This document shows positions 1 to 6,446 of a stretch of DNA of 9,710 nucleotides, one piece after another. Numbering within the stretch: position 1 is the first letter of the stretch; each line of letters begins with the position of its first letter. The position numbers and the translations under genes are program-made. Source of the DNA: Acetobacteraceae bacterium (GTDB taxonomy: Bacteria; Pseudomonadota; Alphaproteobacteria; Acetobacterales; Acetobacteraceae); contig CANJSR010000164.1 of NCBI GenBank assembly GCA_947476855.1, positions 1 to 9,710 on the forward strand, read 5' to 3'. Below the pieces are notes generated by a model. It was not told where the DNA came from. It saw only the letters and a program-made list of their open reading frames with translations, and did no database searches.

Positions 1-1
1 C

Positions 2-682
2 AGCACGACGACCATCAACCTGCCGCTGCTCCGCACCGTGCCCTATGACCCGAAGTCACTGGAACCGATCGCCCGCCTGGGTGACGCGGTCACCGGCTTC
101 GCGATCCATCCGGCGAACGGCATCAAGACGTTCCAGGAGCTGATCGACTACTGCAAGAAGAACCCGGGCAAGCTGGCGTTCGGCTCCTCCGGCCCTGGCA
201 CCGGCCCGCATCTGCGGCTGGAGATGCTGAAATACCGCACCGGCGTCGACATCCTGCATGTCCCGTATCGCGGCGGCGCCGACAGCCTGCAGGACCTGCT
301 CGCCAACCACGTGCAGTTGATGAATGAGCCGGTGACGACCCCGCATGTGAAGGCCGGTAAGCTCAACCTGCTGAACATCAACCACTTCGAACGCAGCCTC
401 GAATTTCCCGACATCCCGACCCTGACCGAGCTGGGCTATCCGAACTCCGACGCCCCGATCTGGATCAGCCTGTGGTGCCCGGCCGGCACCCCGAAGGAAA
501 TCAAGCAGCGCCTGAACGAAGAGATCGTGAAGGAGTCGAAGCTGCCTGAAATGCAGGGCAAGATCCGCATGGCCGGCTCCGCGACCGTGGTCCAGACGCT
601 GGCCGAACTGGAGGCGTTCCGGGAGGCCGACGCCAAGCTGATGGCGGAACTGATCACAGCCGCGAAGATCAAGCTCGAATAG
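2..682 (+). CDS. TTT-family (Bug/TctC) solute-binding protein, 5'-truncated
   Basis: This is the C-terminal 226 residues of a periplasmic solute-binding protein of the tripartite tricarboxylate transporter type. These proteins usually have about 320 residues with a signal peptide, so about 95 are missing to the left. The frame is open from base 2, and the GTG at 38 is an internal Val codon, not the start. Family hallmarks visible: a TTTINLPLL segment at the window edge, the DPKSLEPIARLG stretch, FGSSGPGTGPHLRLEML (the usual glycine-rich ligand loop followed by H-L-x-x-E), and VPYRGGADSLQDLLANHVQL (the classic PY-x-GG-x-x-x-x-DLL-x-x-x-V-x-L). The C-terminus runs through a P-A-G-T-P-x-E motif to a TAG stop. 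The ligand, normally a carboxylate in this family, cannot be read. No TctA or TctB membrane genes are in view, so it may be one of the orphan Bug proteins common in these bacteria. It converges on the ThuA-like gene. Confidence 0.93.
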   Translation, partial: STTTINLPLLRTVPYDPKSLEPIARLGDAVTGFAIHPANGIKTFQELIDYCKKNPGKLAFGSSGPGTGPHLRLEMLKYRTGVDILHVPYRGGADSLQDLLANHVQLMNEPVTTPHVKAGKLNLLNINHFERSLEFPDIPTLTELGYPNSDAPIWISLWCPAGTPKEIKQRLNEEIVKESKLPEMQGKIRMAGSATVVQTLAELEAFREADAKLMAELITAAKIKLE

Positions 683-704
683 CCTTCCCCTGGGGAAAGC
701 TACC

Positions 705-724
705 GCTCCCGGCACGCCGGGAGC
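705..724. terminator. GC-rich hairpin between convergent genes
   Basis: Bases 705-713 (gctcccggc) and 716-724 (gccgggagc) form a perfect 9-base inverted repeat with 2 bases between; in practice an 8-base stem with a 4-base loop. It sits 22 bases after the stop of the solute-binding protein and 8 bases beyond the stop of the opposing ThuA-like gene. It could therefore end transcription from both sides. A second, weaker hairpin (cttcccc/ggggaaag, about 684-699) lies beside it. Neither is followed by a T tract, so intrinsic termination is likely but unproven. Confidence 0.55.
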
Positions 725-732
725 AGCCTGGA

Positions 733-1536
733 TCAGCCCACCACACCCTGCGCGATGGCGTTCCGCAGCAGGGTCATGAAGGCATCGACCTCCCACGGTC
801 CCCGAAATGTTCGCGGGGACGGGTCCGCCGAGTCTGCGGTGCGCCCCGGCTGTGACGCCGGGTTGTGGCAATGGCCGAGCGCGAAGTAGGTGACGGCGCC
901 TTTGCCGACTGGGCGGGTGTAGCCGAGGACCCTGGTCCGGCCATCGGCCTGCAGGGACGTGTCGGCGCCATACATCGGCGCGACGACCGGAGACACGACA
1001 TCCGGACCATAGTCCGCGGTCAGCAGGATCGTGGAGCCCGCCGGGTCCTGAAGCTCGATGAAATACGGCTCATCCTCGACCTCGAAGGACGCACCGACCC
1101 CGCGTGTCAGCGCGTGTTCACGCACATCGACCGTGAATCGGCATTGCGGCGGGTGGGTCAGGAAAAAGGCGCCGAGGACCGCGTGATGCTCGGTTTTCAC
1201 CGTCCGACGCTGCCGCATCCCCTCCACCCGTTCAGCCTTGCCGCCGCTCGTGCCGTGCAGGGCGAGCCAGTGACCGCCCGCCTCCAGCCAGGCCTGGATC
1301 GCCTGGCTCTGCTCGCCATTGGGATAGGGGCCGGCGACATAGGTGACCAGCAACCCGCTGACCGGCAACCATTTGCCGATGTCCGCGAAGTCGTTGCACA
1401 CGGAGGCCGGAATGTCCTGTTCGGCCAGCAGGCCCAACAGTTTCAGACGAGCATGATCGTGGTCATGCCCCGCTGGGGAGCCGGGGGGAAATCCTCCGGT
1501 CACCAGATGCGTGCGGCGGTGTTTTTTCTCGGTCAT
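733..1536 (-). CDS. ThuA-like domain protein
   Basis: A 267-residue cytoplasmic protein of the ThuA family (class I glutamine amidotransferase-like fold), with no signal peptide or membrane segment. Seen in the sequence: an N-terminal beta strand (THLVTGG, 9-15), a His-rich GHDHDHAR stretch (23-30), a strand and turn (LLVTYVAGPYP, 62-72), the diagnostic GGHWLALHGTSGG (87-99, corresponding to the family's G-x-x-H-G), DEPYF (155-159), GYTRPVGKGAVTYFALGHCH (205-224) and a terminal FRGPWEVDAF helix. The ATG at 1536 is preceded by AAGGTGA at good spacing. It is the last gene of the transporter unit, 63 bases after the second ATPase gene. Knowledge: the family's namesake acts in trehalose use in Sinorhizobium meliloti through keto-sugar intermediates, but many members are uncharacterised. 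A role in handling the imported substrate is inferred from position only. Confidence 0.85.
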   Translation of the reverse strand: MTEKKHRRTHLVTGGFPPGSPAGHDHDHARLKLLGLLAEQDIPASVCNDFADIGKWLPVSGLLVTYVAGPYPNGEQSQAIQAWLEAGGHWLALHGTSGGKAERVEGMRQRRTVKTEHHAVLGAFFLTHPPQCRFTVDVREHALTRGVGASFEVEDEPYFIELQDPAGSTILLTADYGPDVVSPVVAPMYGADTSLQADGRTRVLGYTRPVGKGAVTYFALGHCHNPASQPGRTADSADPSPRTFRGPWEVDAFMTLLRNAIAQGVVG

Positions 1537-1599
1537 GGGATCACCTTGTTCGCCGTTCGGACGTCCGGTGGGGAGTGTCCCATTTTCTCCTGGTGGCGC

Positions 1600-2565
1600 C
1601 TAGACGGACGCGGCCTCGACCAGATGGCACTCCACGGCGCCGCCCTGGCTGGCCGTGACGACCGGTGCGCGGGTGGCGCATTCCGGGATCGCGACCGGAC
1701 AGCGCGGATGGAAGCGGCAGCCGGGTGGCACGTTCGACGGATCGGGCATCGCGTCGCCCAGGCCGATCTCGGGGATGCCCAGCCCCGGCTCGGGCGTCAG
1801 CACCGAAGCCAGCAGCGCCTTCGTGTAGGGATGCTGCGGGTTGTGAAACAGGTCGGCGGAGCGGTTCCGCTCCACGATCCGGCCCAGGTACATGACCGCG
1901 ACCTCGCTCGCGACGTGCTCCACCACCGCCAGGTTGTGACTGATGAACAAATAGGACAGCCCGAAATCCCGCCGCAGTTCGGCCAGCAGGTTCAGGATTT
2001 GCGCCTGCACCGAGACGTCCAGCGCGCTGGTGGGTTCGTCACAGACGACGATCCGCGGCCGCAGCACGAGCGCCCGGGCGATCGCCACGCGCTGGCGCTG
2101 CCCGCCGGACAACTGCGCCGGCAGACGCTCCCCCATCGCGGGGTCCAGGCCCACGCGCTGCATGATCGCCTCGACCCGCGACCGCACCTCGGAACTGGGG
2201 ATACCGCCCTGCGCGACCAGCGGCATGCCCACGATGTCCCGCACCCGCCGGCGCGGATTCAGGGAGGAGAACGGGTCCTGGAACACCGGTTGGATCAGGC
2301 GCGCCCGTTCCTTGCCGCTGAGGTCGTGGAGGCGCTTGCCGTCGATCAGGACTTCTCCCGCGGTCGGTTTCTGCAAACCCAGGATCACGCGGGCGAGGGT
2401 GGATTTCCCGCAGCCTGACTCGCCCACCACGCCGATCACGTCGCCGGCGTTGAGCGTCAGGGACACGCCGTCGACCGCCATGATCCGACGCGGTTTGCCG
2501 AACAGCCCATCCTTCACGCGGAAGGTCTGGCTGACATTGCGGATTTCAATGAGAGGCTGGCTCAT
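1600..2565 (-). CDS. dppF: Dpp/Opp-type ABC transporter ATP-binding protein (F subunit)
   Basis: The second ATPase of a dipeptide/oligopeptide/nickel-type importer; it pairs with the D subunit on the cytoplasmic face of the permeases. In 321 residues it shows Walker A (GESGCGKST, 48-56), Q-loop (FQDP, Q96), signature LSGGQRQRV (152-160), Walker B ending in D176-E177, switch His210 and the C-terminal oligo_HPY region. Four cysteines at 283, 289, 296 and 313 have the spacing CX5CX6CX16C, identical to the D subunit. I place the start at 2565 because this ATG overlaps the TGA of the D gene (ATGA) and leads directly into MSQPLIEIRN. A longer in-frame start at 2598 would add 11 residues inside the upstream gene. 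GGAG lies 11 bases upstream of the chosen ATG. Specificity is not readable from the ATPase, so the symbol is generic. Confidence 0.93.
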   Translation of the reverse strand: MSQPLIEIRNVSQTFRVKDGLFGKPRRIMAVDGVSLTLNAGDVIGVVGESGCGKSTLARVILGLQKPTAGEVLIDGKRLHDLSGKERARLIQPVFQDPFSSLNPRRRVRDIVGMPLVAQGGIPSSEVRSRVEAIMQRVGLDPAMGERLPAQLSGGQRQRVAIARALVLRPRIVVCDEPTSALDVSVQAQILNLLAELRRDFGLSYLFISHNLAVVEHVASEVAVMYLGRIVERNRSADLFHNPQHPYTKALLASVLTPEPGLGIPEIGLGDAMPDPSNVPPGCRFHPRCPVAIPECATRAPVVTASQGGAVECHLVEAASV

Positions 2566-3530
2566 GACCGCGCGATCTCCGCCGGTTCGCGCAGACACAG
2601 ATATTGGTGATCGCCCGCCAGGGTCCGACGGGGCACCGTCCCCTCACAATCCGGACCAGCCAGGTCGCAGCGTTGGCGGAAGGCGCAGCCGGTGAAGCCG
2701 TGCCCGACACGGGGGACGATGCCGGGGATGGAGCCCAACGGCTCCCCCGGCGCGATCTTGCCCGGCACCGGCACACACGACAGCAGGCCGCGCGTATAGG
2801 GATGGGTCGGGGCGCCGAACAGATCGGCGACGGGCGCGGTTTCCACCACCTCCCCGGCATACATGACCGACACGCGGTGGGCGACGCGGGCCACGATGCC
2901 CAGGTCATGCGTGATCAGCAGGATCGCCAGCCCGAGTTCGCGCTGCAACTCATCCAGCAGCTTCAGGATCTGCGCCTGCACGGTGACGTCCAGGGCCGTC
3001 GTCGGTTCGTCCGCGATCAGCAGTTCCGGCCCGCACATCAGGGCCATGGCGATCATCACCCGCTGCCGCAGCCCGCCCGACAACTGGTGCGGATACTGGC
3101 CCAGCCGCATCCCGGGGGAGGTGATTCGCACCCGTTCCAGCAACTCCGCGGCCCGGTCCAGCGCCGCCTTCTTGCTGCCGCCGCGATGGCGGATCAGCAC
3201 CTCGGCCATCTGGGAGCCGACCGTGTAGGCCGGGTTCAGGCTGGTCATCGGTTCCTGGAAGATCATCGCCATGCGGTCGCCGCGCAGGCGAGACATCTCC
3301 CGCTCCGACAGGCCGCTCAGGTCCTGGCCGTCGAAGCGCAGGCCGGCGGCCTTGCGCGTGGCGGTGGGGGCCAGCAGGCCCATGACGGCGAGGGCGGTGA
3401 CGGACTTGCCGCATCCCGACTCGCCGACCAGGCAATGGGTTTCGCCCTTGTCGACCTGGAAGGACGCGCCCCGCACGGCGGCCAGACCGCCAAAGCCGAT
3501 TTCCAGCCGTTCAATTTCAAGCAGCGCCAT
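2562..3530 (-). CDS. dppD: Dpp/Opp-type ABC transporter ATP-binding protein (D subunit)
   Basis: The first ATPase of the importer, 322 residues and complete. Motifs in order: Walker A GESGCGKS (36-43), Q-loop FQEP (Q92), signature LSGGLRQRV (150-158, with the LSGGL-R form typical of D subunits), Walker B ending D174-E175, switch His208, then HPYTRGLL (243-250) and a cysteine-rich oligo_HPY tail with C282, C288, C295 and C312. That spacing (CX5CX6CX16C) matches the pattern that binds a [4Fe-4S] cluster in mycobacterial OppD-type ATPases, so a cluster is plausible here. The ATG at 3530 shares one base with the TGA of the C permease gene (TGATG). No good Shine-Dalgarno sequence is visible, so translation is probably coupled to the upstream gene. 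Confidence 0.94.
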   Translation of the reverse strand: MALLEIERLEIGFGGLAAVRGASFQVDKGETHCLVGESGCGKSVTALAVMGLLAPTATRKAAGLRFDGQDLSGLSEREMSRLRGDRMAMIFQEPMTSLNPAYTVGSQMAEVLIRHRGGSKKAALDRAAELLERVRITSPGMRLGQYPHQLSGGLRQRVMIAMALMCGPELLIADEPTTALDVTVQAQILKLLDELQRELGLAILLITHDLGIVARVAHRVSVMYAGEVVETAPVADLFGAPTHPYTRGLLSCVPVPGKIAPGEPLGSIPGIVPRVGHGFTGCAFRQRCDLAGPDCEGTVPRRTLAGDHQYLCLREPAEIARS

Positions 3531-4360
3531 CAGGTGGTTCGCCCCGCGCGCAGCAGGTCCCGGAGCCCGTCACCGAGCAGGTTGATGCCAAAGACCAGCA
3601 CGCACAGCGCGACGCCGGGGATGGTGATGACCCAGGGGCTGAAGAACATGTAGTCCTTGCCCTCGGCGATCATCAGGCCCCAGGACGGCAGCGGCGGCGG
3701 CACGCCCAGGCCGAGGAACGACAGCGCAGCCTCCAGCAGGATCGCCAGCGCCATTTCCAGCGTCGTGACCACGGCCAGAGGTGCCAGGATGTTGGGCAGG
3801 ATTTCCCGCAGCACGATATGGAAATGCGAACACCCCGCGGCCCATGCGGCGGCGACGAAATCCTGTGTCCGGACCTGCATCGTCGCGACCCGCGCGACAA
3901 CGGCGAAGCGGTCCCACAGCAGCAGGCCCAGCGTCATGACCACGACGGTGGTGGAGCTTCCCACGATCGAGACGATGGCCAGCGCCACCAGGATCAGCGG
4001 GATCGACAGCCGCGTCGTAATGGCGAACATCACGACATCATCCACCTTGCCGCCGTAGAACCCGCCGACGACTCCGATCGCGGTGCCAATGACGCCCGAG
4101 CCGATCACGGTCAGGATGCCGATCATCATCGAAATCCGCGCCCCGTAGATCAGGCGCGAGAAATAGTCCCGGCCCAACTGGTCAGTCCCCAGCAGGTATG
4201 TCGGGTTGTGGCCGTCCATCCAGAACGGCGGCAGCAGCCGCCGCGTCAAATCCTGCTGGAACGGATCCTGCGGTGCCAGCAGCGGGGCGAACAGAGCGAT
4301 CAGGCCGATTCCGACAAAGATCACCGCGCCCAGCCAGAGGCCAATCTTGTTGGTCGTCAT
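3530..4360 (-). CDS. dppC: Dpp/Opp-type ABC transporter permease (C subunit)
   Basis: Inner-membrane permease of 276 residues, a usual length for DppC. It has an N-terminal membrane helix (about 7-28), then the family marker LLGTDQLGRDYFSRLIYGAR (56-75), followed by about five more helices. The cytoplasmic EAA loop, which contacts the ATPases, is visible as AAAWAAGCSHFHIVLREILPN (170-190). The segment ALSFLGLGVPPPLPSWGLMI (212-231) and the terminal NLLGDGLRDLL are also typical. Its ATG at 4360 overlaps the TGA of the B permease gene by one base (TGATG), and its own stop overlaps the D gene in the same way. The transported compound could be a peptide, nickel chelate or oligosaccharide. Confidence 0.94.
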   Translation of the reverse strand: MTTNKIGLWLGAVIFVGIGLIALFAPLLAPQDPFQQDLTRRLLPPFWMDGHNPTYLLGTDQLGRDYFSRLIYGARISMMIGILTVIGSGVIGTAIGVVGGFYGGKVDDVVMFAITTRLSIPLILVALAIVSIVGSSTTVVVMTLGLLLWDRFAVVARVATMQVRTQDFVAAAWAAGCSHFHIVLREILPNILAPLAVVTTLEMALAILLEAALSFLGLGVPPPLPSWGLMIAEGKDYMFFSPWVITIPGVALCVLVFGINLLGDGLRDLLRAGRTT

Positions 4361-5277
4361 CAGGAAGCCCGCAGCCGGGGATCAAGCACCGCATTCAGCA
4401 GATCGGCCAGCAGCGTCAGCAGCGTATAGACAATCGCCAACAGCAGCACGACCGCCTGGACCGTCGGGAAGTCGTTCTTGCTGATGGACTCCCAGGCCAG
4501 GAAACCCACACCGTGCAGGGCGAACACGGTCTCGATCACGATCGACCCACCCAGCATGAAGCCCAGCTGCACCGCGGCGATCGACACCACCGGCATGGCG
4601 GCATTGCGGGCGGCGTGCTTCAGGATGATCGATCCTCGTGACAGGCCCTTGGCGCGCGCGGTCCGGATATAGTCCGCCGACATGGCGTCGATCATGCCGC
4701 TGCGGGTCAGGCGCATCAGGGCGGGGATCGCCGAGAAGGACAGCACCAGCCCCGGCATCACGAAATGCTGCCAGGTGCCGGTGCCCGAGATCGGCAGCCA
4801 CCCCAGATAGAGCCCCAGCGTGATCATCAGCATCAGGCCCAGCCAGAAGGACGGCAGCGCCTGGCCCAGCAGCGCGACAAGGGAGATGGCCCGGTCGATC
4901 AGTCGCCCCTCGTTCAACGCCGCGATGACGCCGAGCGGCAGGGCGATGACGAGGGCGATGCTCAGGCCGACGAGGCCAAGGGTCATGGTGATCGGAACCC
5001 GATCGAAGATCAGCTTCGACACCTTCTCCTTGTAAAAATACGACTGTCCGAAGTCCCCCACCGCCGCTCGGCCTACCCAGTCGAAGAACTGTTCGATCAG
5101 GGGACGATCCAGGCCATAGGCCTTGCGCACGACCTCGATATCGTTCGCCGTCGCGTTGGGGCCGGCGATGGAAATCGCCAAGTCGCCCGATAGCCGCGTG
5201 AGGGCGAACGCGAAGACCAGCACGGCCGTACAAACCAGCAATGCGACGACCAGCCGCCGAAACAGGAAAAGCACCAT
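4360..5277 (-). CDS. dppB: Dpp/Opp-type ABC transporter permease (B subunit)
   Basis: First gene of the transporter operon: an inner-membrane permease of 305 residues. It shows an N-terminal helix (FLFRRLVVALLV, 4-15), the periplasmic stretch with YGLDRPLIEQFFDWV (54-68) and DFGQSYFYKEKV (75-86), LPLG (113-116), the QALPSFWLGLML helix (139-150), the EAA loop at DYIRTARAKGLSRGSIILKH (202-221) and the terminal LLNAVLDPRLR. These are standard for DppB/OppB. The usual periplasmic binding protein gene does not precede it; the next gene upstream is an SMP-30 protein behind a hairpin. There is no evident Shine-Dalgarno sequence before the ATG at 5277. A possible promoter lies so close that a leaderless message is conceivable. 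Confidence 0.94.
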   Translation of the reverse strand: MVLFLFRRLVVALLVCTAVLVFAFALTRLSGDLAISIAGPNATANDIEVVRKAYGLDRPLIEQFFDWVGRAAVGDFGQSYFYKEKVSKLIFDRVPITMTLGLVGLSIALVIALPLGVIAALNEGRLIDRAISLVALLGQALPSFWLGLMLMITLGLYLGWLPISGTGTWQHFVMPGLVLSFSAIPALMRLTRSGMIDAMSADYIRTARAKGLSRGSIILKHAARNAAMPVVSIAAVQLGFMLGGSIVIETVFALHGVGFLAWESISKNDFPTVQAVVLLLAIVYTLLTLLADLLNAVLDPRLRAS

Positions 5278-5282
5278 AACGA

Positions 5283-5312
5283 ACTGTAGGCGCTGGGCCG
5301 CGTTGGAAACAA
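5283..5312 (-). promoter_or_regulatory. possible dppB promoter
   Basis: On the minus strand, TTGTTT (5312-5307) is followed after 18 bases by TACAGT (5288-5283), a weak fit to sigma-70 -35 and -10 boxes. Only 5 bases separate the -10 box from the dppB ATG, so transcription would begin at or next to the start codon. The match is partial (3 of 6 and 4 of 6), so this is tentative. Confidence 0.25.
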
Positions 5313-5320
5313 GCCGCCTT

Positions 5321-5345
5321 ACGCGATTACCGACGGCAATCGCGT
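5321..5345. promoter_or_regulatory. perfect inverted repeat upstream of dppB, possible operator
   Basis: Bases 5321-5328 (acgcgatt) and 5338-5345 (aatcgcgt) are perfect 8-base inverted repeats with a 9-base spacer. They lie 44-68 bases upstream of the dppB start, just beyond the possible -35 box. Arm length and spacing suit a dimeric regulator bound upstream of a promoter. The element could instead be an RNA hairpin in the leader if the true promoter is further upstream. No regulator gene is in the window to match it with. Confidence 0.4.
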
Positions 5346-5371
5346 GACCAGGTCCATTCCGAAGGCGGACG

Positions 5372-5406
5372 GGCCGGCGCGCGTCAGGGAAGACGCCGCG
5401 CCGGCC
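5372..5406 (-). terminator. strong hairpin after the SMP-30 gene
   Basis: Ten bases of ggccggcgcg (5372-5381) pair with cgcgccggcc (5397-5406), extended by cgtc/gacg with one bulged base. The loop is 6 bases (5386-5391). It starts 10 bases after the stop of the SMP-30 gene in the direction of transcription. No T run follows, which is common for high-GC genomes. It probably separates the lactonase message from the transporter operon, or attenuates read-through into it. Confidence 0.6.
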
Positions 5407-5415
5407 GCCGTTCGA

Positions 5416-6321
5416 TCAGAAGTTCAGCTTCAGGCCAGGCTCCGGCCAATCCACCACGCCCAGGCAGCCGGTGTCCGACAGCGTGATATACGCGGTCTTC
5501 ATGTCCGGGCCGCCGAAGCAGATGTTGGTCGGGTAGACGTCCGGCATCTTCACCGCGCGCACGATGTCACCCGCGGGGGAGATTTCGGTGATGTAGCCGG
5601 TGGACAGGGTAGCGACCGCGATGTTGCCGCTCGCCATGACCGCGAGGCTGTCGAAGCGCGCATTGCCCGGCAGGCCGGCGATCACCCGCCCGCTATGGGG
5701 ATGGTGCGGCTTGGGCTTGCGGAACACGCCCGGCGCCTCGATGTCGAAGGCCCACAGGCGGGCGCCCTCGGTATCAGCCACGTACAGGACCTTGCCGTCC
5801 GGCGAAAGGCCGCATCCGTTCGGGCTGAGGATCGGGTAGGCGATGCACTTGACGCTCGATCCATCGGGCATGGCGTAATAGACGCCGCCGTGGTCCCGGT
5901 GGCGCGGATAGCGCTTGCCCAGGTCGGTGAAATAGAAGCCGCCATGGACGTCGAACACTAGGTCGTTCGGGGCGGACAGGGTGTGGCCGTCGCACTCCGA
6001 ATACAGGGTCGTGTACTGGCCGTCCTTGGTGATCCGCTGCACGGACCCGAACTTGTAGTCGGGGTGCGGACCCTGGCCCATCGAGGTGCCCTCGACATAG
6101 CGGCTGCCGCCGTTGTTGCAGAGGTAGAACGCCCCGTCCGGCCCGACCGCCAGCCCGTTCGGACCGCCGCCGGTGGCCGACAACGTGCTGACCTTGCCGT
6201 CGGCGGTCACGCGGGTCACGCGGTTGGCACGGATTTCGGTCAGGACGACCGATCCGTCGTCGCACGCCACGGGGCCTTCCGGAAAGCCAAGGCCCGAGGC
6301 CAGAATTCTCACTTCGCTCAT
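5416..6321 (-). CDS. SMP-30/gluconolactonase/LRE family protein
   Basis: A 301-residue six-bladed beta-propeller of the SMP-30/gluconolactonase family, usually metal-dependent lactonases. Seen: the N-terminal LGFPEGPV, where E15 corresponds to the family's metal-binding glutamate; GGGPNGLAVGPDG (51-63); SAPNDLVFD (116-124) with the substrate-site Asn119; SPNGCGLSPDGKVLYVADT (166-184), where N168 fits the second metal ligand; and ARFDSLAV (221-228), where D224 fits the third. The three ligands appear intact, so activity is likely. No signal peptide is present, so it should be cytoplasmic. The ATG at 6321 has GGGAG about 12 bases upstream. It lies upstream of the dpp-type transporter on the same strand, but a strong hairpin intervenes. 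The substrate is unknown; a sugar lactone is the family expectation. Confidence 0.9.
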   Translation of the reverse strand: MSEVRILASGLGFPEGPVACDDGSVVLTEIRANRVTRVTADGKVSTLSATGGGPNGLAVGPDGAFYLCNNGGSRYVEGTSMGQGPHPDYKFGSVQRITKDGQYTTLYSECDGHTLSAPNDLVFDVHGGFYFTDLGKRYPRHRDHGGVYYAMPDGSSVKCIAYPILSPNGCGLSPDGKVLYVADTEGARLWAFDIEAPGVFRKPKPHHPHSGRVIAGLPGNARFDSLAVMASGNIAVATLSTGYITEISPAGDIVRAVKMPDVYPTNICFGGPDMKTAYITLSDTGCLGVVDWPEPGLKLNF

Positions 6322-6386
6322 GATCTACCGTTTCTCCCTCACGACGATGCCGTCCGGGTCTCCCCTGGGGCCATGCCGTCTGGCCC

Positions 6387-6415
6387 TATCGTCACCGGCA
6401 GGCGCCGGACGTCAA
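6387..6415 (-). promoter_or_regulatory. putative promoter of the SMP-30 gene
   Basis: On the minus strand TTGACG (6415-6410), a strong -35 match, is followed after 17 bases by ACGATA (6392-6387), a poor -10 match. The start site would fall near 6380, giving a leader of about 60 bases before the ATG at 6321. The element lies in the divergent gap between the SMP-30 and ankyrin genes. Confidence 0.35.
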
Positions 6416-6446
6416 GGGTAAGGCGGTTCTGGCTAGTACCGTCATC

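Noticed and set aside
56..871. A 271-codon open frame on the - strand
   Set aside because: Antisense to the TTT solute-binding protein and overlapping the end of the ThuA-like gene; the composition is that of a shadow frame.
865..2418. A 517-codon open frame on the + strand
   Set aside because: It lies antisense to the ThuA-like and DppF genes, whose motifs are clear. Its translation is low-complexity, rich in R, G, H and Q, with no recognisable domain; it is a product of high GC content.
2604..3653. A 349-codon open frame on the + strand
   Set aside because: Antisense to dppD. The repeated H, Q, R and G composition is typical of a GC-rich shadow frame, and no motif is present.
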